64,000 nucleotides of DNA from contig NZ_CP095552.1 of assembly GCF_023078355.1 (NCBI RefSeq), positions 4,402,001-4,466,000 of the forward strand. Direction: 5' to 3'. This DNA comes from Gordonia hongkongensis (GTDB lineage: Bacteria; Actinomycetota; Actinomycetes; Mycobacteriales; Mycobacteriaceae). Of this stretch, positions 28,489 to 38,400 are shown piece after piece. The position numbers were made by a program, and so were the translations under genes. A model generated the notes under the pieces. That model searched no databases. It was not told where the DNA came from and saw nothing but the letters and a program-made list of their open reading frames with translations. The stretch's first letter is position 1, and every line of letters starts with the position of its first letter.

Positions 28489-29028
28489 CTACATCTGCCC
28501 GCCATCACCTGCACGCGCTGGCCGCGGCGGCGCACCGCGTCTGAGCAGGTCGGGATTGACGACTCGGATGGCCTGGACGAAGGCAACGACGAGCGCTCCG
28601 TAGCTGCACACCGAGTACGGCCAGGGGCTGTGGGTGCTCATTGTGATGCGGGGGTCGTCTCGAATCCAGTAGGTGCAGCGCACGCCGAGGGGAAGGAGCT
28701 CGAATCGGTGAGACCAGTCGAGGCTGGGATGGAATGTGCTCACCACGTCTCGAGGCGGCGGTGGTAGTTGCTCAGGCGGAAAGCCGACGGGTACAAACCC
28801 ATCACGCACCGAACACGTGTGACCGGGGTAGTCGTTGTAATCGTCGAGACTGGTCAACGCGAGGAAAGCAATTGCCCCGCAGATCGCCAGCACCGCAGAA
28901 ACTGCGGCCGAAGATCGTCGGATGTTTCGGCCAGCGGCTCTGAAGGATAGCCAGATGGTCCACGCCCAGAACATGAGCGCGAGGGCGACCGGTGGCGTGA
29001 GCAGCACGAAGAACCCTTCCACCGTCAC
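28489..29028 (-). CDS. Hypothetical membrane protein
   Basis: A 179-residue protein with hydrophobic helices at about 5-27 (GFFVLLTPPVALALMFWAW), 42-60 (AAVSAVLAICGAIAFLAL) and about 140-157 (CSYGALVVAFVQAI). An extracellular-looking loop lies in between, containing a cysteine pair (HTCSVRDG and GVRCTYW). The paired cysteines could form a disulphide. It is followed 18 bases later by another small membrane-anchored gene, suggesting a two-gene unit. No family is recognised, and base composition here is slightly less GC-rich than in the neighbours. Confidence 0.7.
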   Translation of the reverse strand: MTVEGFFVLLTPPVALALMFWAWTIWLSFRAAGRNIRRSSAAVSAVLAICGAIAFLALTSLDDYNDYPGHTCSVRDGFVPVGFPPEQLPPPPRDVVSTFHPSLDWSHRFELLPLGVRCTYWIRDDPRITMSTHSPWPYSVCSYGALVVAFVQAIRVVNPDLLRRGAPPRPARAGDGGQM

Positions 29029-29405
29029 TCCTTCTCTCGCAGACCGCTACTACTCCGCAATCGTTCCACCTGACCCGGACTCCGATTGACCTCGATATCC
29101 GCGTCGGCTCCGGTCCTGCCGGAGGTGAACGAATGAGATTGGTCTCGCAGTGGTCCGCCTGAACCATTCTTCTTCAGCTTCGGCTTCGCCCACCCCGGCT
29201 GATTACGGGGCGTGTATGACTGGGCACCCGAGCTCTACACCGGTCCACTCGATCAGCCGTCACTCGCTACTGTGCAGCACCTCCTCCATCCCAACGAGCC
29301 CGTCATAGGCTCACCTGTCACTCAGTCGAGCGGTACCGGTTAGGCGACCAGTTGTTCGCGGCTTCTGCCGACACCTAGGACTGTCCCGTCGTCTACCGTC
29401 GAATC
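29029..29405. other. Intergenic region, no gene seen
   Basis: These 377 bases separate divergent genes, the membrane protein at 28489-29028 and the DsbA-like gene at 29406. I see no family-like reading frame, RNA gene or long palindrome. It must contain both promoters. Confidence 0.5.
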
Positions 29406-30128
29406 GTGGCCGACGTCAACTTCTACTTCGATCCCGTCTGTCCGTTCGCCTGGATGACGAGCAAATGGGTGCGAAAGGTACAGGCCCAGCGGGACTACAC
29501 GGTGGAATGGCGGTTCATCTCGCTACGTCTGCTGAACGCACACGTCGATTACGACGCGCAGTTCCCGCCGGAGTACGAGGCCGGGCACACCGCCGGGCTC
29601 CGTCTTCTGCGCGTGGCGGCGAGCATCCGCCGCGAACACGGACCGGCCGCCATCGGTCCGCTCTACGAGGCCCTGGGTACACGAATCTTCGACGCGCACA
29701 CCGGTTCCTACACCGTGGACGCCACCGACTTCCGCGGTACCGCGGAGTTCCTCGGGCCCGTGCTGGATGAGCTCGGGCTACCCGCGCACCACCTGGACGC
29801 CCTCGACGACGCCGAGTTCGACGCGGAGATCCAAACCGAGACCGACGAGGCCCTGTCGCTGACGGGTCGCGACGTGGGTACGCCGATCATCCACTTCCAG
29901 CCGCCGGAGGGAGTTGCCTTCTTCGGGCCCGTCATCAGCCGTCTACCAGGTGACGACGACGCGGTCGTCCTGTGGGACCACGTGATCGGCCTGGCGAGTT
30001 TCCCGGGTTTCGCCGAGCTCAAGCGGAGCCTGCGGGAGAAGCCACAACTGCGGGCCTTCGGAGTGACCGACGGCGAGGCGGGTGTCGAGGAGGACTGGCA
30101 CGGCGGGAGTCGGCGCACCAAGAAGTGA
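29406..30128 (+). CDS. DsbA-family (2-hydroxychromene-2-carboxylate isomerase-like) protein
   Basis: A 240-residue thioredoxin-fold protein of the DSBA/FrnE group. The N-terminal motif reads FYFDPVCPFAWMTSKW, so the CxxC of true oxidoreductases is reduced to CPFA. An all-helical insertion follows, and then the cis-Pro segment VGTPIIHFQ. The missing second cysteine argues against disulphide formation. Mycothiol- or glutathione-linked isomerase or dehalogenase-like chemistry is more likely for such proteins. There is no signal peptide, so it is cytoplasmic. The GTG start at 29406 is the first in-frame start before the conserved strand. The gene converges on the SDR gene 13 bases away. Confidence 0.85.
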   Translation: MADVNFYFDPVCPFAWMTSKWVRKVQAQRDYTVEWRFISLRLLNAHVDYDAQFPPEYEAGHTAGLRLLRVAASIRREHGPAAIGPLYEALGTRIFDAHTGSYTVDATDFRGTAEFLGPVLDELGLPAHHLDALDDAEFDAEIQTETDEALSLTGRDVGTPIIHFQPPEGVAFFGPVISRLPGDDDAVVLWDHVIGLASFPGFAELKRSLREKPQLRAFGVTDGEAGVEEDWHGGSRRTKK

Positions 30129-30141
30129 AACCGCCCGGCGC

Positions 30142-30957
30142 CTACTTGAACGGATTGAGCGTCCGGCCGAGGAAGTACTGGATACCCGGCGGAATGGGAC
30201 GCACGGCCGTCGTGACCAGCTTGTTCACCATGCCGGTCACGCACACCGCGTCGCCCTTCATCACCGCGTTCCACCCCTCGCGCACGACGTCCTCCGGCTC
30301 CTGCCACAGCACGCCGGGCAGGCGATCGGCGGTCTCGCGGGTCTCCGCACCCATCGCATCGTGGAACTCACTCCTGGTGAAACCGGGACAGAGCGCCGTC
30401 ACGTGGATGCCGTGCGATTTCAGTTCCATGTCCAGGGACTGGGACATCAGCAGCACATACGACTTGATCGCGGAGTAGAGCAGGCCCTCCGCCGGAGGCA
30501 GCAGCGCCGTGATGGACGAGACGTTCACGATCCGCCCCCACCGGCGCTTCTTCATCCCCGGGAGCACGCGGTGGGACAGCTCGGTCAGCGAGGTCAGCAT
30601 CAATTGCAGCTGCCCTCCGACCTCCCCCCACGGCGTCTCGGCGAACTTGGTGCTCAGCGACATCCCGGCGTTGTTGATCAGCACGTCGATGTCCAGCCCT
30701 AGTTCATCGGCGCGCTCGATGATCGCGGCCGGCGTGCCGGGTTCGGACAGATCCCCGGCAAACACCTCACAGCGAACGCCGTGCTCGCGATGTAGTCGCT
30801 CGGACAACTCGTCGAGCCGTTCGGCCCGACGGGCGACCAGCAGTAGGTCGTACCCTTCCGCGGCGAGTTGTTCCGCGAACGTCTTGCCGATCCCGGCGGA
30901 GGCGCCGGTGATCAGGGCGGTGCGGTGGTCGAATGAACTGCGTCGATCCGAGGACAT
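30142..30957 (-). CDS. SDR-family NAD(P)-dependent oxidoreductase
   Basis: A 271-residue classical short-chain dehydrogenase/reductase. Cofactor motif TGASAGIG is at 17-24, NNAG at 95-98, and the catalytic Ser148, Tyr161 and Lys165 (SS...YSAIK) are intact. The C-terminal part has the CPGFTRSEF segment. An arginine pair following LLLVA suggests NADP preference. The substrate is unknown; the sequence resembles mycobacterial SDRs annotated as ketoacyl- or lipid-related reductases. It is a single-gene unit. Confidence 0.9.
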   Translation of the reverse strand: MSSDRRSSFDHRTALITGASAGIGKTFAEQLAAEGYDLLLVARRAERLDELSERLHREHGVRCEVFAGDLSEPGTPAAIIERADELGLDIDVLINNAGMSLSTKFAETPWGEVGGQLQLMLTSLTELSHRVLPGMKKRRWGRIVNVSSITALLPPAEGLLYSAIKSYVLLMSQSLDMELKSHGIHVTALCPGFTRSEFHDAMGAETRETADRLPGVLWQEPEDVVREGWNAVMKGDAVCVTGMVNKLVTTAVRPIPPGIQYFLGRTLNPFK

Positions 30958-31053
30958 GCGCCGGCTTTCTGTCGATGGACGATGCCGCGAGTACTACCAG
31001 ACCGCGCGTCCCTCGTCGGATCACGACAGGCGATTTTGTTCCAACGAACAGGC

Positions 31054-32166
31054 TCAGGGAACGTGTCCGTACGGGTGCCATCCCGACGAATTCCATTTGC
31101 CACCGCGCCGTTCGCGGACCTCACGCAGGCTGGTGCCCACATATCGGGCCTCGAGTTCGGCGTCGGGTCTCCCGGTGTACACCCACCGCTTCGGATCGAG
31201 ATTGCCATCGTCGTCGCGGTAGGACTCCCAGTAGTCGACACGATGGACGGCCCGGACGAGATCGTCGGCGAACACCAGCACCGGTAGATCGGGGACGGTC
31301 CGGTGCGGCCCCGCACGCCAAGCGCTGCGAGCGGATTCGTAGATCACCTCGGCAGTGGCGTCGCTGCGGGCGGACTCGTCGACCTTCACCAGCACGCACA
31401 CGTCGGGCAACGGCGGCGACACCAGCGCCGCATGTCGCAGGATCAGCTCCTCGATGCGCCACGGCCCCTGCGCATCCGGCGTCTCCGGAAGTGCCGATCC
31501 GGCCAGAGCGACGACGTCGACTACCGTGCGCCGTAGCGAAAGCGCGTGCGCTGCAGCTGAATCGAGGGAACCGACGTCGTACCGCAGAATCCAGTGTTCG
31601 ACGCCGAACCCGTCGGCGTCGATGTCGCGGATGCGCTCGGAGATGGCGGCCGCGACCTCGGCCGGATCGTCGTCGCCGACGATGTCGGCAGGGTCGGGTG
31701 CGTCGCCCGCCAGCGCGGCGGCGGTATGGCGGTACACGCGGTTCCCGCGGCCGGCGTCGACGTGGAACACCGTGGCGTCACGCGGATCGACCAGTGCATA
31801 GACGTAACTACCGAGCACCGTTTGCGCTTCGTGGGGAACAGGTTTCGGGGCGCCGGGCGCGGGGACCCCGACCGGCCGCAGCAGGGCGAGGACCTCGTCG
31901 ACCACCGAAGGACGGACCCCGAGCCCCCCGGCGGTGATCCCGCCGAAGACGACCTCGCCGGCGCGCTCCCGGTCGACGAATCGCCGGCCGGCGAAACGGT
32001 CGACGGCGCGCACCACATCGGCGACCTCGGCGCGCCGGGCCGCCGCACCGCGGGAGGACGTGCGCTCGTCGTCCGGGTCGAGCATCTCCGCGAAGGCCGA
32101 CGACGACAAGAAGTCGCCGAGCGCCGTCCGGGGCAGCTCGACCGCATCGATCCTGTTCACCGCCAT
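31054..32166 (-). CDS. GIY-YIG (LEM-3-like) domain protein, hypothetical
   Basis: A 370-residue soluble protein. The middle contains GSYVYALVDPRDATVFHVDAG then RGNRVYRH (about residues 118-150). This matches the pattern of LEM-3-like GIY-YIG nuclease domains, which usually read YVYxLxDPRxGxxFYVGKGxGxR. The glycine of the VGKG turn is Asp here. The C-terminal 70 residues (WESYRDDDGNLDPKRWVYTGR onward) form a second conserved-looking domain rich in aromatic and charged residues, ending in WHPYGHVP. I chose ATG at 32166 (MAVNRIDAVE); the upstream in-frame ATG would reach into the TetR promoter. Function is unknown, and a nucleic-acid role is inferred only from the fold. Confidence 0.6.
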   Translation of the reverse strand: MAVNRIDAVELPRTALGDFLSSSAFAEMLDPDDERTSSRGAAARRAEVADVVRAVDRFAGRRFVDRERAGEVVFGGITAGGLGVRPSVVDEVLALLRPVGVPAPGAPKPVPHEAQTVLGSYVYALVDPRDATVFHVDAGRGNRVYRHTAAALAGDAPDPADIVGDDDPAEVAAAISERIRDIDADGFGVEHWILRYDVGSLDSAAAHALSLRRTVVDVVALAGSALPETPDAQGPWRIEELILRHAALVSPPLPDVCVLVKVDESARSDATAEVIYESARSAWRAGPHRTVPDLPVLVFADDLVRAVHRVDYWESYRDDDGNLDPKRWVYTGRPDAELEARYVGTSLREVRERRGGKWNSSGWHPYGHVP

Positions 32167-32212
32167 GGTCGCATGATGCCAGCACTCGACAGGCAAACCC
32201 ACGAAGCGCTAG

Positions 32213-32240
32213 TGTACGTTTGTACATGTACATCCGTACA
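32213..32240. promoter_or_regulatory. 28-bp TetR-type operator palindrome
   Basis: Four TGTAC-type blocks form one symmetrical site: TGTACG, two bases, TGTACA, TGTACA, two bases, CGTACA. The only mismatches to perfect dyad symmetry are in the two 2-base spacers. It ends 19 bases before the tetR start, in the divergent gap to the GIY-YIG-like gene. Position and length are typical for TetR autoregulation of a regulator-efflux operon. Confidence 0.8.
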
Positions 32241-32259
32241 TTAGCTTGAGAGGACAGTC

Positions 32260-32844
32260 ATGACGGAGGCAGCGCCCCGCCGCCGACGAGATCCCGAGGA
32301 ACGGCGACGCACCATTGTCGAGGCCGCCGCCACGCTCATCACCGAGGTGGGCTCCGAGGGGCTCACCCACCGGCTTGTCGCGAAACGTGCCGGTGTGCCG
32401 CTCGGTTCGACGACGCAGTACTTCGCCACGCTCGACGATCTGCGCGAGGCAGCGCTCGCCCGCCTGGCCGACGACATCGACTCCGGCCTGGCCGAGGTGG
32501 CCGAGACCCTCGCCGAACACGGCCCAGCCGCGGCGGTCTTCGCCGAGACGCTCCACGACTATCTGTCGGACGAGCGGTTGATCCGCGCCGACCTCGCGCT
32601 CGTGTCGGCCGCCGTCCTCGATCCCGCGCTCCGCCCGCTCGCGGTTCGCTGGCCCGACGGGCTGGTCGAAATCCTCATCCCGCACGTCGGGCAGACGGCC
32701 GCTCGCGCGATCGCCGCGTACACCGACGGCGTGGCCATGCACGCACTCCTCTACGGGACGCCGCTGTCTTTCGACGACCTGACCGCCACCCTGACGGCCC
32801 TGACCGGGCTGCCCTCCCCCGAGCACGACCGGAGCCGACGATGA
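32260..32844 (+). CDS. TetR-family transcriptional regulator
   Basis: A 194-residue regulator. An Arg-rich N-terminus precedes a TetR helix-turn-helix (about 15-62) with TIVEAAATLITEVGSEGLTHRLVAKRAGVPLGSTTQYF. The ligand domain is all-helical with no close named relative. An SD-like GAGAGGA lies upstream of the ATG. Its stop overlaps the MFS start (ATGA), so the two are one operon. It probably represses this operon through the palindrome at 32213-32240 and is released by a compound the pump exports. Confidence 0.9.
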   Translation: MTEAAPRRRRDPEERRRTIVEAAATLITEVGSEGLTHRLVAKRAGVPLGSTTQYFATLDDLREAALARLADDIDSGLAEVAETLAEHGPAAAVFAETLHDYLSDERLIRADLALVSAAVLDPALRPLAVRWPDGLVEILIPHVGQTAARAIAAYTDGVAMHALLYGTPLSFDDLTATLTALTGLPSPEHDRSRR

Positions 32845-34388
32845 CCCAGCGATCCGCCACCGAGACCACCAGCGCAGACGGCCTGTCCTTCCGGCGCCGA
32901 TGGGCGTCGGCCGCCGTGTTGTCGGCCAGCCTGCTGGTCATCACCGTCGACCTCACGATCCTCAACGTCGCACTCCCCGACCTGGCCGGCGACCTGCGCC
33001 CGACCGCCGATCAGCAGCTGTGGATCATCGACGCCTACTCGCTCGTCCTGGCCGGCCTGCTGCTCTCCATGAGTTCACTGGCCGACCGGTGGGGCCGAAA
33101 ACGGATGCTGGTCACCGGCTTCGCGGTGTTCGGTGGGGCCTCGGCACTGGTCCTGCTGGCCGAGTCACCCGAGGCGGTGATCGCGGTCCGGGTGCTGCTG
33201 GGCGTCGGCGGCGCGATGATCATGCCGACCACGTTGTCCCTGCTGCGCAGCATCTTCACCGACCCCGCCGAGCGTGCGACCGCCCTCGGGCTCTGGGCCG
33301 CGGTGTCGGGCCTCGGTGCGGCCGTCGGCCCGATCGTCGGCGGGGTTCTGCTCGAGTACTTCTCGTGGCGCGCCGCGTTCCTCGTCAACGTCCCGCTGAT
33401 GGCGGTCGCCATCGTGGCCGCCGTGCTGATCCTGCCGGAGTCGAAGCACCCGCAGCCGGGCCGGTGGGACGCCGTCGGTGCGCTGATGTCGATCGCCGGC
33501 ATGGTCGCCCTGGTCTGGGCCATCAAGCGGTTCGCCAAGGAGGAGAGCCTCCTCGCACCGGCCGCCTGGGTGGCCCTGATCGGCGCGGTCCTCATCCTGG
33601 CCCTGTTCGTCCGACGCTGCATGCGACGCACCGAGCCGCTGCTCGACGTCTCGTTGTTCCGCAGCCGGCCGTTCAGTGCGGGTGTTCTCGCCGCGCTCGG
33701 CTCGATGTTCGGACTCGCGGCGGCGCTGTTGCTGCTGGCCCAGTGGCTCCAGTTGGTCGAGGGCCACTCCCCGATCGCGGCCGGTGTGCGGCTGTTGCCG
33801 GTGGCGGGAGCGGCGATCGTGTCCTCGATGATCGCCGCCCCGCTCTCCCGGATGATCGGCGCCCGAGCCGTCGTGGCCGGCGGCATCGGCATCGCCGGCG
33901 TCGGGATGGCGCTGATGTTCCTCGGTTCCGACGGGCTCTCCTACAGCACCGTCGCCACCGCTCAGGTGCTTGTCGGATTCGGCATCGGATCACTGGCCAT
34001 CGCATCGGCGATGATCATGGCCGGCACCCCGGATGCCAAGGCGGGCAACGCCGCCGCGCTGGAAGAGACCGCCTACGACCTGGGCAATGTGCTCGGTGTC
34101 GCGATCCTCGGCAGCGTGGCGTCGATCCTCTACCGGACCACGCTGACGGCCGAGCCCGTCCCCGGCGTACCCGCCGAGGTGACCGACGCGGCCGGCGAAT
34201 CCCTCGGCGCCGCCATGGGTCTCGCCGAAGCCGCCGGAGCACCGGGCCTCGCGGAGCGGGCGGCGGCCGCGTTCACCGACGCCATGCAGCAGACGAGCCT
34301 GGTCGGCGGGGTCACGCTCGTCGCCGTCGCCGTGGCCGTCTTCGCGCTCGTCCCGCGCGGCACGGATGTCACGGCCGCGCAGCACTGA
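32841..34388 (+). CDS. MFS drug transporter, DHA2 (EmrB/QacA) family
   Basis: A 515-residue transporter with about 14 membrane helices. Motif VTVDLTILNVALPDL-type residues are in helix 1 (ITVDLTILNVALPD). The loop 2-3 motif DRWGRKRM follows, then motif C GPIVGGVLLE in helix 5. This is the QacA/EmrB pattern of proton-driven multidrug export. It is translationally coupled to the TetR gene in front. The 3' end overlaps the convergent hydrolase gene by 20 bases. The exported compound is unknown. Confidence 0.92.
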   Translation: MTQRSATETTSADGLSFRRRWASAAVLSASLLVITVDLTILNVALPDLAGDLRPTADQQLWIIDAYSLVLAGLLLSMSSLADRWGRKRMLVTGFAVFGGASALVLLAESPEAVIAVRVLLGVGGAMIMPTTLSLLRSIFTDPAERATALGLWAAVSGLGAAVGPIVGGVLLEYFSWRAAFLVNVPLMAVAIVAAVLILPESKHPQPGRWDAVGALMSIAGMVALVWAIKRFAKEESLLAPAAWVALIGAVLILALFVRRCMRRTEPLLDVSLFRSRPFSAGVLAALGSMFGLAAALLLLAQWLQLVEGHSPIAAGVRLLPVAGAAIVSSMIAAPLSRMIGARAVVAGGIGIAGVGMALMFLGSDGLSYSTVATAQVLVGFGIGSLAIASAMIMAGTPDAKAGNAAALEETAYDLGNVLGVAILGSVASILYRTTLTAEPVPGVPAEVTDAAGESLGAAMGLAEAAGAPGLAERAAAAFTDAMQQTSLVGGVTLVAVAVAVFALVPRGTDVTAAQH

Positions 34389-35289
34389 CGTAGTCGTGCC
34401 TGTCATCCGGGCGGGTGACGAGCTCCCGGTTGAGACGGTCGAGAAGTTCTGCGATCCGCTTCGGCTGATCGTGCGGAGCCAGGTGGCCGCAGTCGTCCAG
34501 GACTTTCAGCTCGACGCCGAGCCGCGCATGTACCACCTCAGCCAGCCGCCGTGTCGGCAGGAAGACGTCATGGTCGCCGGAGACCACCATCAAGGGGCGG
34601 TCCGTCGGCAATTCATCAGACGGCCCCGGCGCCAGACTCGTACGGCAGTGTCCGGCAACCAGATCCATCCATGCGATCAGCGCGGGATCGACGTTTCTGT
34701 CCGGCGCCGTCATCATTCGCAGCAGATCATACGAGCGTTCCGGCCGAGGCGAGGCCAGCCATGAGACGGTTGTGCGCAATGTCCGAGGCGAGACCGCCAA
34801 ACGGGTGATGCCCGCAGGTGACACGAGTAGGCGTCCGGCGATCAGCGATGAGGCACCGGCCAACGCGATCGCCGCCCCGAGCGAGTGACCCAGCACGATC
34901 ACCGGATGGGCGACCGTCGCGCCGAGCACCTCGTCGAGCCACCGCCCGTAGGCAGGGATCCGACCGCGTCGCCGCGGACGTTCCGGTGCACTTGTCCCCG
35001 GCTGGCCGGGCACGTCCAGACTGATGACGTCGTTGTTCCGCGCGAGTTCGGACAGCAGCGGGATCATCGTCGCCGAGTTCATGTTCGTACCCGGCACCAC
35101 GACGACAGTGCGCCGGTCGGCGGGTGCCGCCGTCCCGGGGTCGAGAGACCGGGATGCAACGATCCTGGTCCGCCCCGCCGACGTCTGGACTTCCCATTGC
35201 GCGGCAACACAATCTGCTGCCGACAACCGGATCTCGCACCATCGTCGGATTACGTCGCGGCCGGATTCGGTCTTGTATGCGGTGGTCAT
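34369..35289 (-). CDS. Alpha/beta hydrolase
   Basis: A 306-residue alpha/beta-hydrolase fold protein. The nucleophile elbow reads VLGHSLGAA, the oxyanion region VVVVPGTNMN follows the first core strand, and the acid and histidine are in VVSGDHDVF and DDCGHLAPHDQP. The triad Ser-Asp-His is therefore complete. The exact reaction (esterase, lactonase, epoxide hydrolase) cannot be told. I use the ATG at 35289; ATG at 35328 is in frame but has no better ribosome site. Confidence 0.85.
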   Translation of the reverse strand: MTTAYKTESGRDVIRRWCEIRLSAADCVAAQWEVQTSAGRTRIVASRSLDPGTAAPADRRTVVVVPGTNMNSATMIPLLSELARNNDVISLDVPGQPGTSAPERPRRRGRIPAYGRWLDEVLGATVAHPVIVLGHSLGAAIALAGASSLIAGRLLVSPAGITRLAVSPRTLRTTVSWLASPRPERSYDLLRMMTAPDRNVDPALIAWMDLVAGHCRTSLAPGPSDELPTDRPLMVVSGDHDVFLPTRRLAEVVHARLGVELKVLDDCGHLAPHDQPKRIAELLDRLNRELVTRPDDRHDYVSAARP

Positions 35290-35433
35290 CAGGAAATCCC
35301 ATCGGCGCGTCTTCACGGCACACGGCATCGATGATCAGCCCGGCAAGGGATGACAACGACACACGTGCAGCCGACCAGACTTCCCGGCACTCCACCCGCC
35401 ACGATAGCAACGGTCGAGACGCAACCGCAGACG

Positions 35434-38400
35434 ATGAGGTCTAGACTCGGACGGGTGCCAGCCTTCAGCCCCCTCGAATGGCCGGTGTTCCGCCAGTTGC
35501 GGTCGGGCGACGTCTTCGGACGCGGACCGGCGGTCACCTCGGCGAGGACACGCGGCATCGAACCGCGCACCGCCGCCGCGGACCGTGTGGTCCAGAGCGT
35601 GTGCCCGTTCTGCGCGGTGGGTTGCGGGCAGAAGGTGTACGTCAAGGACGAGCGGGTGGTCCAGATCGAGGGCGACCCGGACTCCCCGATCTCCCGCGGG
35701 CGCCTCTGTCCCAAGGGCGCGTCGAGCGAGCAGTTGGTCAACAACCCGATGCGGCAGACCTCCATCCGCTATCGGGCCCCATACGCGACCGAATGGCAGG
35801 ACCTGGATCGCGACACCGCGATCGACATGATCGCCGACCGTTTCCTCGAGGCCCGACGCCGTGGCTGGCAGGACCGCGACGACGAGGGCCGGCTGCTCCG
35901 GCGGACCACCGGTGTCGCCTCGCTCGGCGGTGCCACCCTCGACAACGAAGAGAACTATCTGATCAAGAAGCTCTTCACCGCGGCGGGCGCGATCCAGATC
36001 GAGAACCAGGCCCGCATATGACACTCCGCCACGGTTCCCGGTCTGGGGGCCTCGTTCGGACGCGGCGGCGCCACGCAATCACTGCAGGACATGGCCAACG
36101 CCGATTGCATCGTTCTCATGGGCGGCAACATGGCCGAGGCGCACCCAGTGGGTTTCCAGTGGGTGTCAGAGGCGAAGGCCAAGGGCGCGACGATCATTCA
36201 CGTCGATCCGCGTTTCACCCGTACCTCTGCGGTGGCCGACCGGCACATCTCCATCCGGGCCGGCTCTGACGTCGTCCTGCTCGGTGCGCTGATCAACTAC
36301 GCCATCACGCACGAGAAGTACTTCCGCGAGTACGTCGTCGCGTACACGAACGCCGCCACCCTGATCGCCGCGGACTTCCGCGACACCGAGGATCTCGACG
36401 GCCTGTTCTCCGGCTTCAATCCGGAGACCGGCGAATACGACGCCACCAGTTGGGCTTACGAGGAACCGTCCACCCACTCCGACGACGGTGGCCGCGACAG
36501 CGAGGACGGCAAGGTCGAGTCGCCCGGCCACCCGGACGACGGGCCGCGGGTGAAGGACCGCGCGGTGGGGCACGAGCACGGCTCGGGCGGGCCGCCGCTG
36601 GAGCACGGGGCGACAGTGCGCGACGACACCCTGGAACACCCGCGCAGCGTGTTCCAGATCGTCAAGCGTCACTACTCGCGCTACACACCCGAGATGGTGC
36701 GCGACATGTGCGGGATCTCGGTGCGCGACTTCGAGTATCTGGCCCGGGCCGTCACCGACAACTCCGGCCGCGAGCGCACCACGTGCTTCGGGTACGCGAC
36801 CGGCTGGACCCAGCACACCTTCGGCGCGCAGTTCATCCGCGCCGCGTCGGTTCTGCAACTCCTGCTCGGCAACGTCGGGCGCCCCGGCGGCGGCATCATG
36901 GCCCTCCGCGGACACGCGAGCATCCAGGGGTCCACCGACATCCCGACGCTGTTCAACCTGCTGCCCGGGTATCTGCCGATGCCCTCGGCGGGCAAGCATG
37001 ACAGTTTCGCCGACTACATCGACGCGATCACGTCGAAGGCCGAGAAGGGTTTCTGGGCCAACGCCGAGGACTACATGGTGAGTCTTCTCAAGGCGTGGTT
37101 CGGGGATGCCGCAACCGCCGAGAACGACTGGTGTTACGACTACCTGCCCCGGCTCACCGGGCCCGCCGGGACCTTCCAGACGACGGTCGACATGCTCGCC
37201 GACAAGGTCGACGGTTACTTCGTCCTCGGCCAGAACCCGGCGGTCGGATCGGCCAACGGGCGCCAGGCGCGGATGGCGATGTCGCACCTCAAATGGCTCG
37301 TCGTCCGCGACCTCAACATGATCGAGACGGCCACCTGGTGGAAGGAGGGCCCGGAGATCGAGTCCGGCGAGCTGCGCACCGAGGACATCGCCACCGAGGT
37401 GTTCTTCCTCCCCGCGGCCACGCATGTGGAGAAGGCCGGCTCGTTCACGCAGACCCAGCGCATGGTGCAGTGGCGCCACCAGGCGGTCGAGCCACCGGGT
37501 CAGTGCCAGAGCGAGATGGACTTCTTCTTCGAGCTCGGGCGGCGCATCCGCGAACGCCTCGCCGAGTCGACCGACGAACGTGACCGCCCGCTGCTCGACG
37601 TCACATGGGACTATCCCCTCGACGACCACGGCAACCCCGACCCCGAAGCGGTGCTGTCGGAGATCAACGGCTACCACGTGACCGGCGAAGACGCCGGCAC
37701 GAACCTCACGTCCTACACCCAGATGAAGCGCGACGGCTCGACCGCGGGCGGCTGCTGGATCTACACCGGGGTCTACACCGGCGCGGACACCGACGGGCCG
37801 TCGAACCTGGCCGCCCGCCGGGTCCCGCAGGGCGGTGGTGGCGTCACCCAGCACGAGTGGGGCTGGGTGTGGCCGGCGGATCGTCGAATCCTCTACAACC
37901 GCGCATCGGCCGACCCCGACGGCCGGCCGTGGAGCGAACGCAAGCGGTACATGGAATGGGACGCCGACGCCGGGCGGTGGGTCGGGCCCGACGTGCCCGA
38001 CTTCCCGGTCGACCTGGCTCCCGACGCTCGTCCCGACCCGTCGGTCGGCGGCGTCGACGCCCTCTGCGGCGACGACCCGTTCGTCATGCAGGCCGACGGG
38101 AAGGGCTGGCTCTACGCCCCGCGCGGGCTGGTCGACGGCCCGTTGCCGACGCACTACGAACCGCAGGAATCCCCGGTGGTCAACGCGCTGTACCCCCAGC
38201 AGCAGTCGCCATCGCGAGTCCTGTTCCCCCGCACGGACAATCTCGACGCACCCAGCGGCGAGAGCCCCGGTTCCGAGGTGTACCCGTTCGTGTTCACGAC
38301 GTACCGCCTCACCGAGCACCACACCGCGGGTGGCATGAGCCGATGGACGCCGTACCTGTCGGAACTGCAGCCGGAGATGTTCTGCGAGATCTCACCCGAA

